From NCBI GenBank assembly GCA_900467185.1, contig UBPA01000023.1, positions 62,001 to 126,000 on the forward strand: 64,000 bases of DNA. Reading direction: 5' to 3'. The DNA comes from Hyphomicrobiales bacterium (GTDB lineage: Bacteria > Pseudomonadota > Alphaproteobacteria > Rhizobiales > Rhizobiaceae). Position numbers and translations under genes: made by a program. The notes beneath the pieces were generated by a model. That model saw only the letters and a program-made list of their open reading frames with translations, had not been told where the DNA came from and made no database searches. This document shows positions 1 to 8,546 of the stretch, piece by piece. Position 1 is the first letter of the stretch; each line of letters opens with the position of its first letter.

Positions 1-647
1 CGGATGGACGAAGCATATCGCTGCGACCGGACAGGCGGGGAACGACGCGCGCCATGCTGTCGCTCCAGCAGCCACCGAATGGCGAGCAGCAATGGAGCGT
101 CGAGGAGCAGAAGGCCTATATGCGCCAGCGTTTCATGGATGCCGGCTGGCAGGCGCAAAGAGTGTTGGAGGCTATGGACGACACGGACGACTTCTACTTC
201 GACGTTTTGCGCCAGGTACGCATGAAGCGATGGTCGAAGGGCCGCGTCGTGCTCACCGGCGATGCTGCGTGGTGCGCAACACCCCTTGCCGGCATCGGCG
301 CAACTCTCGCCGTGACAGGCGGCTATGTTCTTGCCAGCGAGCTGCAGCGGAGCAGCGATATCGGGCAAGCCTTCTCCGCCTATGAGGACGCAATGCGGCC
401 AATGGTCAAGAAAGGGCAGGGCATCCCGAAGATTGCGCCCCGCATGATGAACCCCCACAGCCGGCTTGGCATCAACCTGTTGCACAATGTCCTCAATATT
501 GTGAGCCAGCCGATGATCCGCGGCCTTGCCGCCAAACTGTTCGCCAGCGAACCGGACGGACCGGATCTTTCGTGCTACCACGCGTTAGACCCATCATCAC
601 GGACTTCGACTCTCAGCATTTCCCAAAAGCTAACACGGTTGAATTGA
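1..647 (+). CDS. FAD-dependent monooxygenase, 5'-truncated by the window
   Basis: This is the C-terminal part of a flavoprotein monooxygenase of the PHBH/TetX-like class, which uses FAD and NAD(P)H to hydroxylate small substrates. The reading frame is already open at base 3. The motif GDAAWCATPLAGIGATLA is the conserved second FAD-contacting GD segment of this family, followed by the usual helix ending in LASEL. The family's usual C-terminus falls near LSCY (about base 582). The remaining 20 or so residues (HALDPSSRTSTL...) look like read-through into the flanking insertion-sequence remnant. The N-terminal GxGxxG dinucleotide motif lies outside the window. The substrate cannot be told. Confidence 0.8.
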   Translation, partial: DGRSISLRPDRRGTTRAMLSLQQPPNGEQQWSVEEQKAYMRQRFMDAGWQAQRVLEAMDDTDDFYFDVLRQVRMKRWSKGRVVLTGDAAWCATPLAGIGATLAVTGGYVLASELQRSSDIGQAFSAYEDAMRPMVKKGQGIPKIAPRMMNPHSRLGINLLHNVLNIVSQPMIRGLAAKLFASEPDGPDLSCYHALDPSSRTSTLSISQKLTRLN

Positions 648-649
648 TA

Positions 650-1221
650 GCGCTGCAGGAATATTGGCCAGCACTGGCGTTGCTTGGCAAAGTTATGAAT
701 GGCGTCGGTGTCATAGGCCTTGTCGGCGAGGATGGTCGCGCCGGGCCGTGGGTCATTTAACAGCTTTTCGGCCATCGGTGCATCGGCGGATTGGCCGGCG
801 GTGAGTTCCAACCGAACTGGTCTGCCATCTGCGTCGACAAGAGCGTGGATCTTTGTCGTCAGGCCACCGCGCGAACGTCCCATGCAAAGATCGGCAGATC
901 CCCCTTTTTCGCGTTGGCACCATGCTGGTGAACGCGCACGAGAAATGTCGATCATTAAGAGGTCGCCATCGTAACGCTTTGAAACAACGTCCTGAAGGCG
1001 ATCCCAGACGCCCGCCTTGCGCCAGCGGGAGAACCGATTGTAAAGCGTCGTGCGCGGACCGTAAGGCTCCGGCACATCTTGCAAAGACGAACCCGTCCTG
1101 AAACGCCACAGGATGCCGTTGATCACCCGGCGGTCGTCGACGCGTTCTATTTCACGGCTATTGTTCGGCAACACAGGTGCGATGATAGCCATTCTTTGTC
1201 GCTCAATTGATAGCGGCGCAT
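650..1221 (-). pseudogene. IS5-family transposase remnant, frameshifted and truncated
   Basis: The sequence matches a DDE transposase of the IS5 family (IS427-like group). Recognisable blocks are VDDRRVINGILWRFRTGSS, YGPRTTLYNRF, RWRKAGVWDRL, GRSRGGLTTKIHALVDADGR and ILADKAYDTDAI. The true N-terminus MRRYQLSDKEW begins at 1221 in a different frame from the following AIIAPVLP block, so there is a frameshift near 1185. Around 900-945 a pair of compensating frameshifts garbles the segment that should read VRVHQHGANAKK. The conserved C-terminal part with the catalytic Glu (about 70 residues) is missing after QRQCWPIFLQR near 650. It cannot be active. Terminal inverted repeats could not be identified. 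Confidence 0.85.
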
Positions 1222-1425
1222 GGCAATCTCCTTTCAAGGAGATGGAAACACACACCGTCAAAAAGATGAACCCCGTTTATGCGGATGCTGCATAGTCTTC
1301 GGCTATAGTGGTCAGAATCAACGGTTCGCCAGTTCGGTGCCGCCGGGGGCACCGTCCAGACTCATCATCTACACATTGTCCCTGCAGCGAAGACATCGTT
1401 CAATGGCGCTGACGGAAGACCCCAG

Positions 1426-2400
1426 TCAGACGTTCCTCTGCTGATCGCCAATCTCGGCCAACTTGGAAAATTCCGACGTGGCTTCTGCCCTGTTTCCCAA
1501 GTCGTCGAAATGGGCCTCGAAATACTGGCGCATGAGGATCGCCGTCATCGACGGGCTGCGCTGCGGATCGATGATGAGAGAGAGGGTAAGCGGTGGCAGG
1601 CCACGGTCGCTAAGAGGCAGATAGGCAAGACCGTTGTCATGTCGGGCCTCTGCGCCCTGTGACAGCGCGATCAGGCCAAACCCAACACATTCTCCAACCA
1701 TCGACCGCATGAGGTCAAGGCTATTGGTCGTCAGTACGGGCTGGAGCCGCGTTCCGGTCCGAGCGGCGGCGATATCGACGGCATCGCGAAGATGCGTGCT
1801 GGCATCGGGTATGATGATGGGATTCTGAAAGAATGCCTCAAGCGAGAGCGTCGTCTCCGCTGCGGAGACCGTGCCTGCCGGTACAACGGCATGCAGGTGA
1901 AAGGGAGCAGAGCGGGTTACGGTCACGCCCGGCAGCGGTCGAGGGCTGAACGTCAGCCCGAAATCGGCAAGCCCATCCAGGACAAGTTTACGAACCTGAT
2001 GGGACTCTGCAACGAGCACAGTGTTGCGAATACGCGGATGGTCGCGCATGAACCGGGCCATCGCACCCGGCAGGAAATCGAACACGGTTTCCTGCGAAAC
2101 GGCGATCTTGACCTCACCGCGGCGCAGGCCTTTCAGCTGCTCGATCTCGAACGTGATGCGAGAGAAATCCTTGCGCCATCCCTTGACGCCATGAATGAGG
2201 ATCTCGCCAGCCGCAGTTAGGCGCATGCCGCGCGGCAGCCGTTCAAAAAGGGCTACGCCCAATTCCTCCTCCGCGCGGATCAATTGCTTGTCTATGGCGG
2301 AAGCGGACACGTTCAGTTCCGCTGCCGCTTTCCGGATGGATCCGAGACGCGCGATCGCCTCGAGATACTGGGCGAAACGGGAGAAGAGCAGTCTGCTCAT
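1426..2400 (-). CDS. LysR-family transcriptional regulator
   Basis: This 324-residue protein has an N-terminal winged helix-turn-helix (RLGSIRKAAAELNVSASAIDKQLIRAEEELG region) and a C-terminal LysR substrate-binding domain (roughly residues 90-300). The start at 2400 (MSRLLFSRF) is preferred over an upstream in-frame start at 2469 because LysR proteins begin a few residues before the first helix. It is transcribed divergently from the phosphoribosyltransferase/ECF transporter unit, 110 bp away, so it is the likely regulator of that unit, perhaps responding to a purine-like ligand; the ligand is inference. Confidence 0.88.
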   Translation of the reverse strand: MSRLLFSRFAQYLEAIARLGSIRKAAAELNVSASAIDKQLIRAEEELGVALFERLPRGMRLTAAGEILIHGVKGWRKDFSRITFEIEQLKGLRRGEVKIAVSQETVFDFLPGAMARFMRDHPRIRNTVLVAESHQVRKLVLDGLADFGLTFSPRPLPGVTVTRSAPFHLHAVVPAGTVSAAETTLSLEAFFQNPIIIPDASTHLRDAVDIAAARTGTRLQPVLTTNSLDLMRSMVGECVGFGLIALSQGAEARHDNGLAYLPLSDRGLPPLTLSLIIDPQRSPSMTAILMRQYFEAHFDDLGNRAEATSEFSKLAEIGDQQRNV

Positions 2401-2510
2401 GGAAATCGACGTACCTGTGTTGAGAAAAAGGAAACGCACCGGACGGATCTTGATGTTTGTAAAAGTCACGCTGGCGATTGTCTATAGAGGCTTGCCGGGG
2501 AAGGACCCAC

Positions 2511-3200
2511 ATGAGCCCGAACATACCTCAGACCTTCAGCGTCGACATTGCAGGCGAGACGTTTGACCTGCCGATCATCTTGCTCAGTGATCGGCGTGCG
2601 ATAGCGCTGCTGATGGTGATCGAGATGGGCATACGATTCGGCGATCTCGTCGGCGATGCGATGGCGGCTCGGTTTGCCGCACTGAATCCCGATATTGTCG
2701 TGGGCAGCGCGACGCTCGGGATTCCCGTGGCAATTGAGGTGTCGCGCCGTCTCGGGCTGGACCAGTATGTCATCTTGCAGAAATCGCCAAAATTTCACCT
2801 CGCAGAAGCTTTGATCGAGGACGTGAGGTCCATCACCACGGGCGGATCTCAGCGGCTCGTGCTCGACAGGCGCTCCATCGCGCTCCTGCAGGGCAAGCGC
2901 GTGCTGGTCGTTGATGATGTTGTTGCGACCGGCTCCAGTATGGCCGCGGCGATCCGGCTGGTGCGACGCGCCGGCGCCGAGGTTGTGGGTGCCGGCGCGA
3001 TCCTGGCCGAGGGACGCAGCTGGCGCGCCGCACTGGGCCGGGATGCCGACCTCGTGACCACGCTCGGTCAGATCCCGCAGTTCGATATCGTCGACGGCAT
3101 CGCCATACCCGATGACGTAGTGGAAGATTTGGCGCGAACAGCCGCCGGCGACGCGTTCGTTCGGGACAACCGGAACGCCGCGGGTCGGTTTTCCGGCTAG
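2511..3200 (+). CDS. Type I phosphoribosyltransferase (purine/nucleobase-like), first paralogue
   Basis: This 229-residue protein carries the PRPP-binding loop VLVVDDVVATGSS at residues 131-143, the hallmark of type I phosphoribosyltransferases that join a nucleobase to PRPP. The segment ATLGIPVAI and YVILQKSPK resemble the adenine/xanthine PRTase branch. The start at 2511 is chosen because MSPNIPQTFSVDIAGE aligns with the second copy's beginning (VDVAGWSIDLPI); an in-frame start at 2478 would add 11 unlike residues. It is the first gene of a block that continues with an ECF transporter and ends with a paralogue at 6207. A role in trapping an imported base as its nucleotide is inferred from this arrangement. 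Confidence 0.85.
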   Translation: MSPNIPQTFSVDIAGETFDLPIILLSDRRAIALLMVIEMGIRFGDLVGDAMAARFAALNPDIVVGSATLGIPVAIEVSRRLGLDQYVILQKSPKFHLAEALIEDVRSITTGGSQRLVLDRRSIALLQGKRVLVVDDVVATGSSMAAAIRLVRRAGAEVVGAGAILAEGRSWRAALGRDADLVTTLGQIPQFDIVDGIAIPDDVVEDLARTAAGDAFVRDNRNAAGRFSG

Positions 3201-3424
3201 AGTTTGTAAGGGTACAAAGGGACGACAGCGTTCCTGAAGCGAGAATGCTTACGAAAACAGAGGGTTCTTCAGGAGCGGACCGAACCTGACCGGACCGTCG
3301 GGCAATAGAAGAGCAGGCGGACGGCCTATGGCCTTAACCGCCTTTGACAGACCATCAGGGAGGTCTCCCGGGGCGGGCGCCATGCCCAAAGACTGTTTAA
3401 TTCAACGCAAGGGGAACGATAAAA
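3201..3424 (+). promoter_or_regulatory. Structured leader between PRTase 1 and the ECF S gene (candidate cis-RNA)
   Basis: This 224-bp gap holds several nested inverted repeats: TCCTGAAG at 3232-3239 pairs with CTTCAGGA at 3267-3274; GGTTC at 3263-3267 could pair alternatively with GAACC at 3282-3286; GGCGG at 3316-3320 pairs with CCGCC at 3338-3342 around an inner GGCC-TAT-GGCC hairpin. The overlap of the first two stems allows switching. No known riboswitch consensus was recognised by eye. It may instead contain an ordinary promoter or an mRNA processing site. Confidence 0.4.
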
Positions 3425-3997
3425 ATGCAACAGACAACTCTCTCCCACAGTGAGGGCAACACCCTCTTTCCGCTCGTGCTTTCCATCGTCGCGGCCGCCG
3501 CCACCGGTGTGCTATGGGCCTATGCCAATCCGATCCAGCTTGTACCGGGCGTCATCCAGTGGCGAATCTTCGCCTTTCTTCCGCCGCTGATCGGCATCCT
3601 GCTCGGCTGGCGCAGTGGCTTCATCTGCGGCTATCTCGGCACGATCGTCTGGTCGCTTCTCGCCGGCACGTTTATTCCCGCCCATTCGCTGATTGTCGAC
3701 GGCATCATGGTCGGGCTAACGGGCCTTGTTCCGGGCGTCCTGTTTGATCCGGCAAAGACGACTTTCGACCGCACGGTTCTCGTCAAGATCGCGCTCGCCT
3801 GCCTGGCCGTCGGCGTTGTCATGGTCGCCGCCGTGTCCGCGAGTCTTGCCTATCTCGGCATCTTTCCGTTCTGGTGGGCTTTCGGTTATATCGGCCTGTC
3901 CGACATCGTGCCCATGGTCATCGGCACGCCACTGCTGATCGTCCCGGCCATGAAGATACTCAAGAGCGCCCACCCGGCGGGCTTCAAGCGCTTCTGA
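3425..3997 (+). CDS. ECF transporter S component (substrate-binding membrane protein)
   Basis: This 190-residue protein has about six hydrophobic segments (near residues 14-35, 43-60, 63-80, 90-108, 116-142 and 150-172) and a size typical of S components, which bind the vitamin or base and dock on the EcfT/ATPase module. It has no extracytoplasmic binding protein partner, consistent with an ECF system. The next genes encode a double ATPase and a T component, so this is a dedicated group I-type cassette. The specificity is not recognisable from the sequence. Its position between two phosphoribosyltransferase genes suggests a nucleobase or related heterocycle. Confidence 0.75.
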   Translation: MQQTTLSHSEGNTLFPLVLSIVAAAATGVLWAYANPIQLVPGVIQWRIFAFLPPLIGILLGWRSGFICGYLGTIVWSLLAGTFIPAHSLIVDGIMVGLTGLVPGVLFDPAKTTFDRTVLVKIALACLAVGVVMVAAVSASLAYLGIFPFWWAFGYIGLSDIVPMVIGTPLLIVPAMKILKSAHPAGFKRF

Positions 3998-4016
3998 GAC
4001 CAATCGGAAAGATCCA

Positions 4017-5540
4017 GTGCTCAAAATTACCAGCCTTCGTCTCGGTTTCGGCGGTCTCGATCCCGTGATCGCCGAGACGGATTGCCATCTGCAAGAAGGC
4101 CAGCGGCTCCTGATCTGTGGCGAGGCCGGCAGCGGCAAGACGACGTTTCTTGCCGCTGCCGCCGGCCTTATCCCGCGCCTGCTTCCGATCCCCGACTGTG
4201 CGGGCGAGGTCACGCTGATGGGCCGTCCGATTGCGTCTTTCGACAAGACCGAGCTTTTTTCCACCATCGCCTTCGTCTCGCAGAACATCGACGACCAACT
4301 CTGGGATCTCTGCGTGGAGGATGTCATCGCCTTCCCACTGGAGAACCGGGGCATCGGGAAACTGGTAATTCGCGAACGGTTGCGCACGCTGATCGCGGCC
4401 TTCGGGATCGAGGCTCTGTGCGGGCGCCGGGTTCTCACGCTGTCCGGCGGGGAGCGGCGCATGGTGGCGATCGCCGCGGCCCTTGCCGCAAGCCCCTTGA
4501 TTCTGGTCATGGACGAACCGACCACCGGCCTCGACCCGGCAGCGCGGGCGCGGCTTGCAGCACTTCTGCAAACGGTCGCGACGTCCGTCTCGTCCCTCAT
4601 GGTCGCCGAGCAGGATGCGCTGGCCCTCCTGTCGGTGGTTGACCGTATTTCGCTCCTGTCCGATCGCCGCCTGTCGCACCCCGTCCCCGCCGCCGACATA
4701 GTTTCAATCGATAGCCCCTGGCGGAATGCTGGCCTCCTGCCGCCGCGGCGGCAACGCTGCGTGCGTCCACCCGCTATTCTCGGGCGGCCTCTGCTGGAGG
4801 TGCGCGGCCTGACCACGCGGCTCGCGCGGCCCGGCGGTCAGCCGGTTCTCGAGGGGGTAAATGTCGAGATCCGCGCCGGCGAGGTTTTGGCCCTGATCGG
4901 GCGCAACGGCGCGGGCAAAACCACCCTCTTCAAGGCGATCCTCGGCCTTGAGAAGACCGCGGCCGGCACACTCCTTCTCGATGGAGCGGACGCCAACACG
5001 TGGACGGTTGCTACCCGGGCGCGAAGGATCGCTTACATTCCTCAGAACATGCGGCATATTCTGTTTAACATGACGGTGACCGGCGAGGTGATCTTCGCAA
5101 TTACAGCTGCAAGCGCCACCTCGACCGATCCCGACATTCTCACGCGGGCCGCAGCAGCGCTTGATCGCTACGGCCTGTCGGCCTTTGCCGAGGCCAACCC
5201 GTTTGTCCTGTCGGCCCGCCAGCAGGCGCTGCTCGGCCTTGCCTGCGCGGATGCGGCCGGCGCGATGATCGCCATCATCGACGAACCTCTTCTGGCCCGC
5301 GACCTCAAGGGCCGTCGCATGCTCGACCTCTTCATCGCCACCCTGCAGGAAAGCGGCCGCTCCGTCATGCTGATCTCGCACGACCTTGAACTGGTGGACG
5401 ATGTGGCGACCCGCATGATGATTCTTGACGACGGTGCGATCGTCTTTGACGGTGCGCTGGACGAAGGCTGGGATAGCGCGAGCTTCCTCCGGCTCGGCTG
5501 GCCGGCACCCTATCGCCAGACGGCAGGAGAGATCAGATGA
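4017..5540 (+). CDS. ECF transporter ATPase, two fused ABC domains
   Basis: This 507-residue protein contains two ABC ATPase domains in tandem. The first has Walker A GEAGSGKTT, signature LSGGERR and Walker B LILVMDEPTTGLD. The second has Walker A GRNGAGKTT and Walker B MIAIIDEPLL, but its signature position reads LSARQQ rather than LSGGQ, so the two sites are probably unequal, as in other asymmetric ABC pumps. The start is GTG at 4017, with GGAAAG at 4005-4010 as ribosome binding site. It follows the S gene by 19 bp and overlaps the T gene by 4 bp (ATGA), indicating coupled translation. It supplies the energy for the ECF importer. Confidence 0.9.
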   Translation: MLKITSLRLGFGGLDPVIAETDCHLQEGQRLLICGEAGSGKTTFLAAAAGLIPRLLPIPDCAGEVTLMGRPIASFDKTELFSTIAFVSQNIDDQLWDLCVEDVIAFPLENRGIGKLVIRERLRTLIAAFGIEALCGRRVLTLSGGERRMVAIAAALAASPLILVMDEPTTGLDPAARARLAALLQTVATSVSSLMVAEQDALALLSVVDRISLLSDRRLSHPVPAADIVSIDSPWRNAGLLPPRRQRCVRPPAILGRPLLEVRGLTTRLARPGGQPVLEGVNVEIRAGEVLALIGRNGAGKTTLFKAILGLEKTAAGTLLLDGADANTWTVATRARRIAYIPQNMRHILFNMTVTGEVIFAITAASATSTDPDILTRAAAALDRYGLSAFAEANPFVLSARQQALLGLACADAAGAMIAIIDEPLLARDLKGRRMLDLFIATLQESGRSVMLISHDLELVDDVATRMMILDDGAIVFDGALDEGWDSASFLRLGWPAPYRQTAGEIR

Positions 5541-6217
5541 ACGGGCTGCACGAGATCAATTTCTTTATCAAGCTTACCTTTGCCTTTGCTGTAATGCTGG
5601 TGGCTTGGCTGGTACCTGGCTGGCGCTTCGGCGTGCCGCTCGCGCTTCTGACGATCGCCTTCCTGTGGCTTGCCGGCGTGCCTGGCCTGCGCGGCTACAT
5701 CAAGGGCGCGCTGCTGTTGTCGGGTATGGTCGTCGTTAGTTGGCTGGTGAACCTGTGGCTGCAGGGTGCGACGACGGCCACAGCCCTGCCGATCGCCGCC
5801 GGCATGGCTGCGCGTCTGGTGACGACCACGGCCGCCTTCTTTTTTGTCATGGAAACCAGCACGCCCGGCTCGATCCTTGCGGCGTCAAGCGCTGCGCGTC
5901 TGCCGCCGGTCGTCACGCTCGTCCTGTCGCTGACCTTCGGCATTATCCCCATGCTGCGCGACGACTTCGAGCGCATCGCCGATGCCCAGCGCGCGCGGGG
6001 CATGGAGATCGATGACGTGAGCCTGGCGACGAAACTGCGTTTTGCGCTGGCGCGGGGCATTCCGCTTCTCGTTCAGGCCATTCGCATGGCGCACGCCATT
6101 TCCTTTTCGCTCGCGATTTACGGGTTCGACCTTAAACAAAAACGGACCACGTGGCGCACTGTCGGCCTTATGGTCGAACCTCGCATGAACATGAAGGACA
6201 ACGCCAATGACAGATGA
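5537..6217 (+). CDS. ECF transporter T component (EcfT, CbiQ-like)
   Basis: This 226-residue membrane protein has an N-terminal group of hydrophobic segments (about residues 10-110) and a cytoplasmic C-terminal region with the Ala-Arg-Gly coupling motif in AQRARGMEIDD and a second ARG in LARGIPLLVQAIR, both typical of EcfT proteins that link the ATPases to the S component. It overlaps the ATPase gene at its 5' end by 4 bp and the second phosphoribosyltransferase gene at its 3' end by 11 bp, so the whole block is one tightly packed transcription unit. Confidence 0.87.
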   Translation: MNGLHEINFFIKLTFAFAVMLVAWLVPGWRFGVPLALLTIAFLWLAGVPGLRGYIKGALLLSGMVVVSWLVNLWLQGATTATALPIAAGMAARLVTTTAAFFFVMETSTPGSILAASSAARLPPVVTLVLSLTFGIIPMLRDDFERIADAQRARGMEIDDVSLATKLRFALARGIPLLVQAIRMAHAISFSLAIYGFDLKQKRTTWRTVGLMVEPRMNMKDNANDR

Positions 6218-6851
6218 CCCCGCAGACGCAAAAACCGATCCGGCAACAGGGCAAAGCTGGCGCGTTGACGTAGCCGGCTGGTCTATCGATTTGCCGATCG
6301 TGGCGATCAAGCCGGACTTTGCCATTTCGCTGATGATGGTGATCGATCTGGGTGTTAACTTCGGTGCGCATGTTGGACAGGCTCTGGCAGCCAAACTCAA
6401 GGCGCTGGAGCCTGACATCGTCGTCGGCGCCGCGACGCTCGGCATTCCGGTTGCTATCGACGTCACCCGTGCTCTCGGTCTCGACGCCTATGTGATTCTG
6501 CAGAAGTCGCCGAAACTCCATCTGGCGAACGCGCTAGAACAGCGGATTTCATCGATCACATCTAAGGGCGAGCAGCGCCTTCTCCTCGACCGCGCGGCAG
6601 TTCCGCTGTTGAAGGGCAAGCGCGTCGTTGTCGTCGACGACGTCATCGCATCCGGTTCCAGCATGAAAGGCTCGCTGGACCTGGTTCGCAAGGCAGGCGG
6701 CGAAGTGGTTGGCATCGGCGTCATCCTAACGGAGGCGACTGAGTGGAAACCGGTGCTAGGCGCCGATGAGCAACTTGTCCACAGCCTCGCCCATATCCCC
6801 CAGTTTTCACCCGACCGGGACGGCACCTGGAAGCCGATTGCCGGGACATGA
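6207..6851 (+). CDS. Type I phosphoribosyltransferase, second paralogue
   Basis: This 214-residue protein is a paralogue of the 2511-3200 product: both share ATLGIPVAI, the LGLDxYVILQKSPK block and the PRPP loop, here VVVVDDVIASGSS at residues 140-152. The loop has Ser in place of the usual Thr of the ATGSS motif, a conservative change. The gene starts inside the 3' end of the EcfT gene (ATG at 6207, 11-bp overlap), so it is translationally coupled to the transporter. Two divergent PRTases may accept two related bases, or form a heteromer; neither can be decided from sequence. Confidence 0.85.
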   Translation: MTDDPADAKTDPATGQSWRVDVAGWSIDLPIVAIKPDFAISLMMVIDLGVNFGAHVGQALAAKLKALEPDIVVGAATLGIPVAIDVTRALGLDAYVILQKSPKLHLANALEQRISSITSKGEQRLLLDRAAVPLLKGKRVVVVDDVIASGSSMKGSLDLVRKAGGEVVGIGVILTEATEWKPVLGADEQLVHSLAHIPQFSPDRDGTWKPIAGT

Positions 6852-7108
6852 CGTCTGGGGCGTTGTCATTCACAGCGAGAGCCGATGGGAGACGTCGAGA
6901 GAGCGCTCAACCCACCACGAGAAGGGCCCGCAGCAGATCTGGGGCTGTGGGCACGTGTCTTGGCGGCATGAAAGGACGGCGCGCAGCATCGTTTGGACGC
7001 TGATCTGCCATCATACAACGCTGCTCGAAGACGCAGAAAGCGCGCCTGCCTATGACCGATCGTCGATGATCCGTTGTCCCTCGGCTCGGTCAGCTTTTTC
7101 AGCCAAAC
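6852..7108. other. Intergenic stretch without recognisable genes
   Basis: This 257-bp region lies between the end of the ECF/PRTase unit and the 3' end of the decayed anti-sigma gene on the other strand. No convincing terminator, RNA gene or coding sequence was seen. Confidence 0.4.
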
Positions 7109-7735
7109 TCACCACCGCAGCCAGAACCGGCCCATCAGACCACCAAGCGCCGTGCAGGTCTCGATACCGAGCGTGTACCAGAGGGCGACGAAAAGGGGAG
7201 GCCGTTTTCGATGCAGCCCCAGCTGTAGATCCAGGCGCCGAGCGTACCGGCGGCAACGCCGGCCATGGTGCCGGCAAGGGTGGGGCCGGTGGGAACGCTT
7301 CTGCGCAGGAACCAGAAGGTCGCCGCCATGAGAGGCGCACCGGTCGCAAGGATGATCAGCGGGCAATAGAGAGCGGAAATGCCCACGACGAGGCGGCCTG
7401 CCGCAGCTGCAAAACGGCGAGCGCGACAAGCAGCGCATGGACGATCGCACCTGGAGCGCGCTGCCAAGCGGCCGTCCGCCGGGCCGCGCCACGGCGATCA
7501 GCGCCCCGGGGCAGATGAGGGCGAGCAGCAGCGGATAGCCGGACTTGACCCAGAAGGCGGGGACGAAGAGGGGCGCACCGAGATCCGGCGGCAGCCCGTG
7601 GCCGAACAGAATGAAGGACGTGGAGAGAGCCATTTTCGGCAACAGCGCGCGGGCAAGGAGGCTTGCCAGCGCGTGAAGGCGCACCGGCCGGAGATCCCGC
7701 ACGAGTTTCTCGATCAGGTCATGATCTTTGTCATG
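7109..7735 (-). pseudogene. NrsF/DUF1109-type anti-sigma factor, multiply frameshifted
   Basis: Family-like blocks occur in three reading frames on the same strand. One frame gives DLIEKLVRDLRPVRLHALA and FWVKSGYPLLLAL...VARPGGRPLGSA. A second gives VHALLVALAVLQLRQAA. A third gives YCPLIILATGAPLMAATF, LRRSVPTGPTLAGTMAGVAAG and AWIYSWGCIENGLPF. The first frame then resumes with FVALWYTLGIETCTALGGL to the stop at 7109. Read together they rebuild a six-helix DUF1109 (NrsF) membrane anti-sigma factor. At least three indels are needed, so this is a pseudogene. It sits directly downstream of its cognate decayed sigma gene. Confidence 0.8.
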
Positions 7736-8238
7736 ATCGCCTCTCAATCTTGCCGCCAGCTCCTTGATCCCTCGGTGAATGCCGACCTTGACCATGCTTT
7801 CGGATCGTCCCGCACGCCGCGCGGCCTCGGTGATCGATCGGCCGTCGAGCCGCACCTGCCGGATCGCCTCGGCCCGCCAGGCGGGAAAACCGGCCAGCAG
7901 CCGCCGAATGTCCATCTGCGCCGATACAGCATCCTCGCGGCAGCCATCCGCCATCTCGTCCACCACCTCCGGCCCGACATGGCCGCGACCGCCCGACCTG
8001 CGGTGATGATCCACCAGCTTGTGGCGAGCGATGGGGAAGAACCAGGCCGTGAATGGCCGGTCGCGATCATAGGTGATCCGGCGCTGGTGCAGCGCAAGCA
8101 GCGTCTCCTGCACCAGATCGTCCACCTCGCTTCTATCCAACCTCCGAGGCGCCATCCGTAGTAGCGCTCCAGCAAGTGCCGGAGCACGGTGAGCAGGCAG
8201 CGATAGGCCGCCTCGTCCCCGTCGAGGGACAAGAGCAT
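7736..8238 (-). pseudogene. ECF RNA polymerase sigma factor, frameshifted
   Basis: The N-terminal part MLLSLDGDEAAYRCLLTVLR (from 8238) lies in one frame and the rest, SEVDDLVQETLLALHQRR (region 2.2/2.4), DRPFTAWFFPIARHKLVDHH (region 2) and SITEAARRAGRSESMVKVGI (region 4 helix-turn-helix), lies in another. The change of frame is near 8145, just after YYGWRLGG. Just upstream of 8238 the N-terminal frame is closed by a stop (8259 region), so the original start also seems lost. The pairing with a DUF1109 gene is the usual arrangement of this sigma group. Together they form a dead regulatory pair. Confidence 0.8.
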
Positions 8239-8546
8239 CAGTACCTTCAGCTCGGACTCGGGTTACATCTGGCATGTCTCTGAGGCTCATGCGGGGAGGC
8301 ATCGAAACGGTTACAGCGCACCTGAAAAAAGCGAGCGAATTCCTGGCACAATCACGTCCGCGTGATGGTTGTAACCGGATCGGCCTCCCGCCCGAATGAC
8401 TGTCCCGTGAGCATCGACGCAGCCCGCGTCCTGCACCTCCAGAGGAGACATCGCATCATCGCCGCCGCTGCCTCCGTCTTGCTCTCTCCTTGGGTGCGGC
8501 ACAGGCTCGGACCGCCACCGACGCCATGAAGAGCGTCCGGAAAGAG

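Noticed and set aside
3201-3424. Known riboswitch (TPP, cobalamin, purine, guanidine types)
   Set aside because: None of the consensus blocks known to me was found; it is kept only as an unassigned structured leader.
8311-8502. A 63-codon frame upstream of the decayed sigma gene
   Set aside because: No homology that I can name and no ribosome binding site; it may be a remnant, but this cannot be supported.
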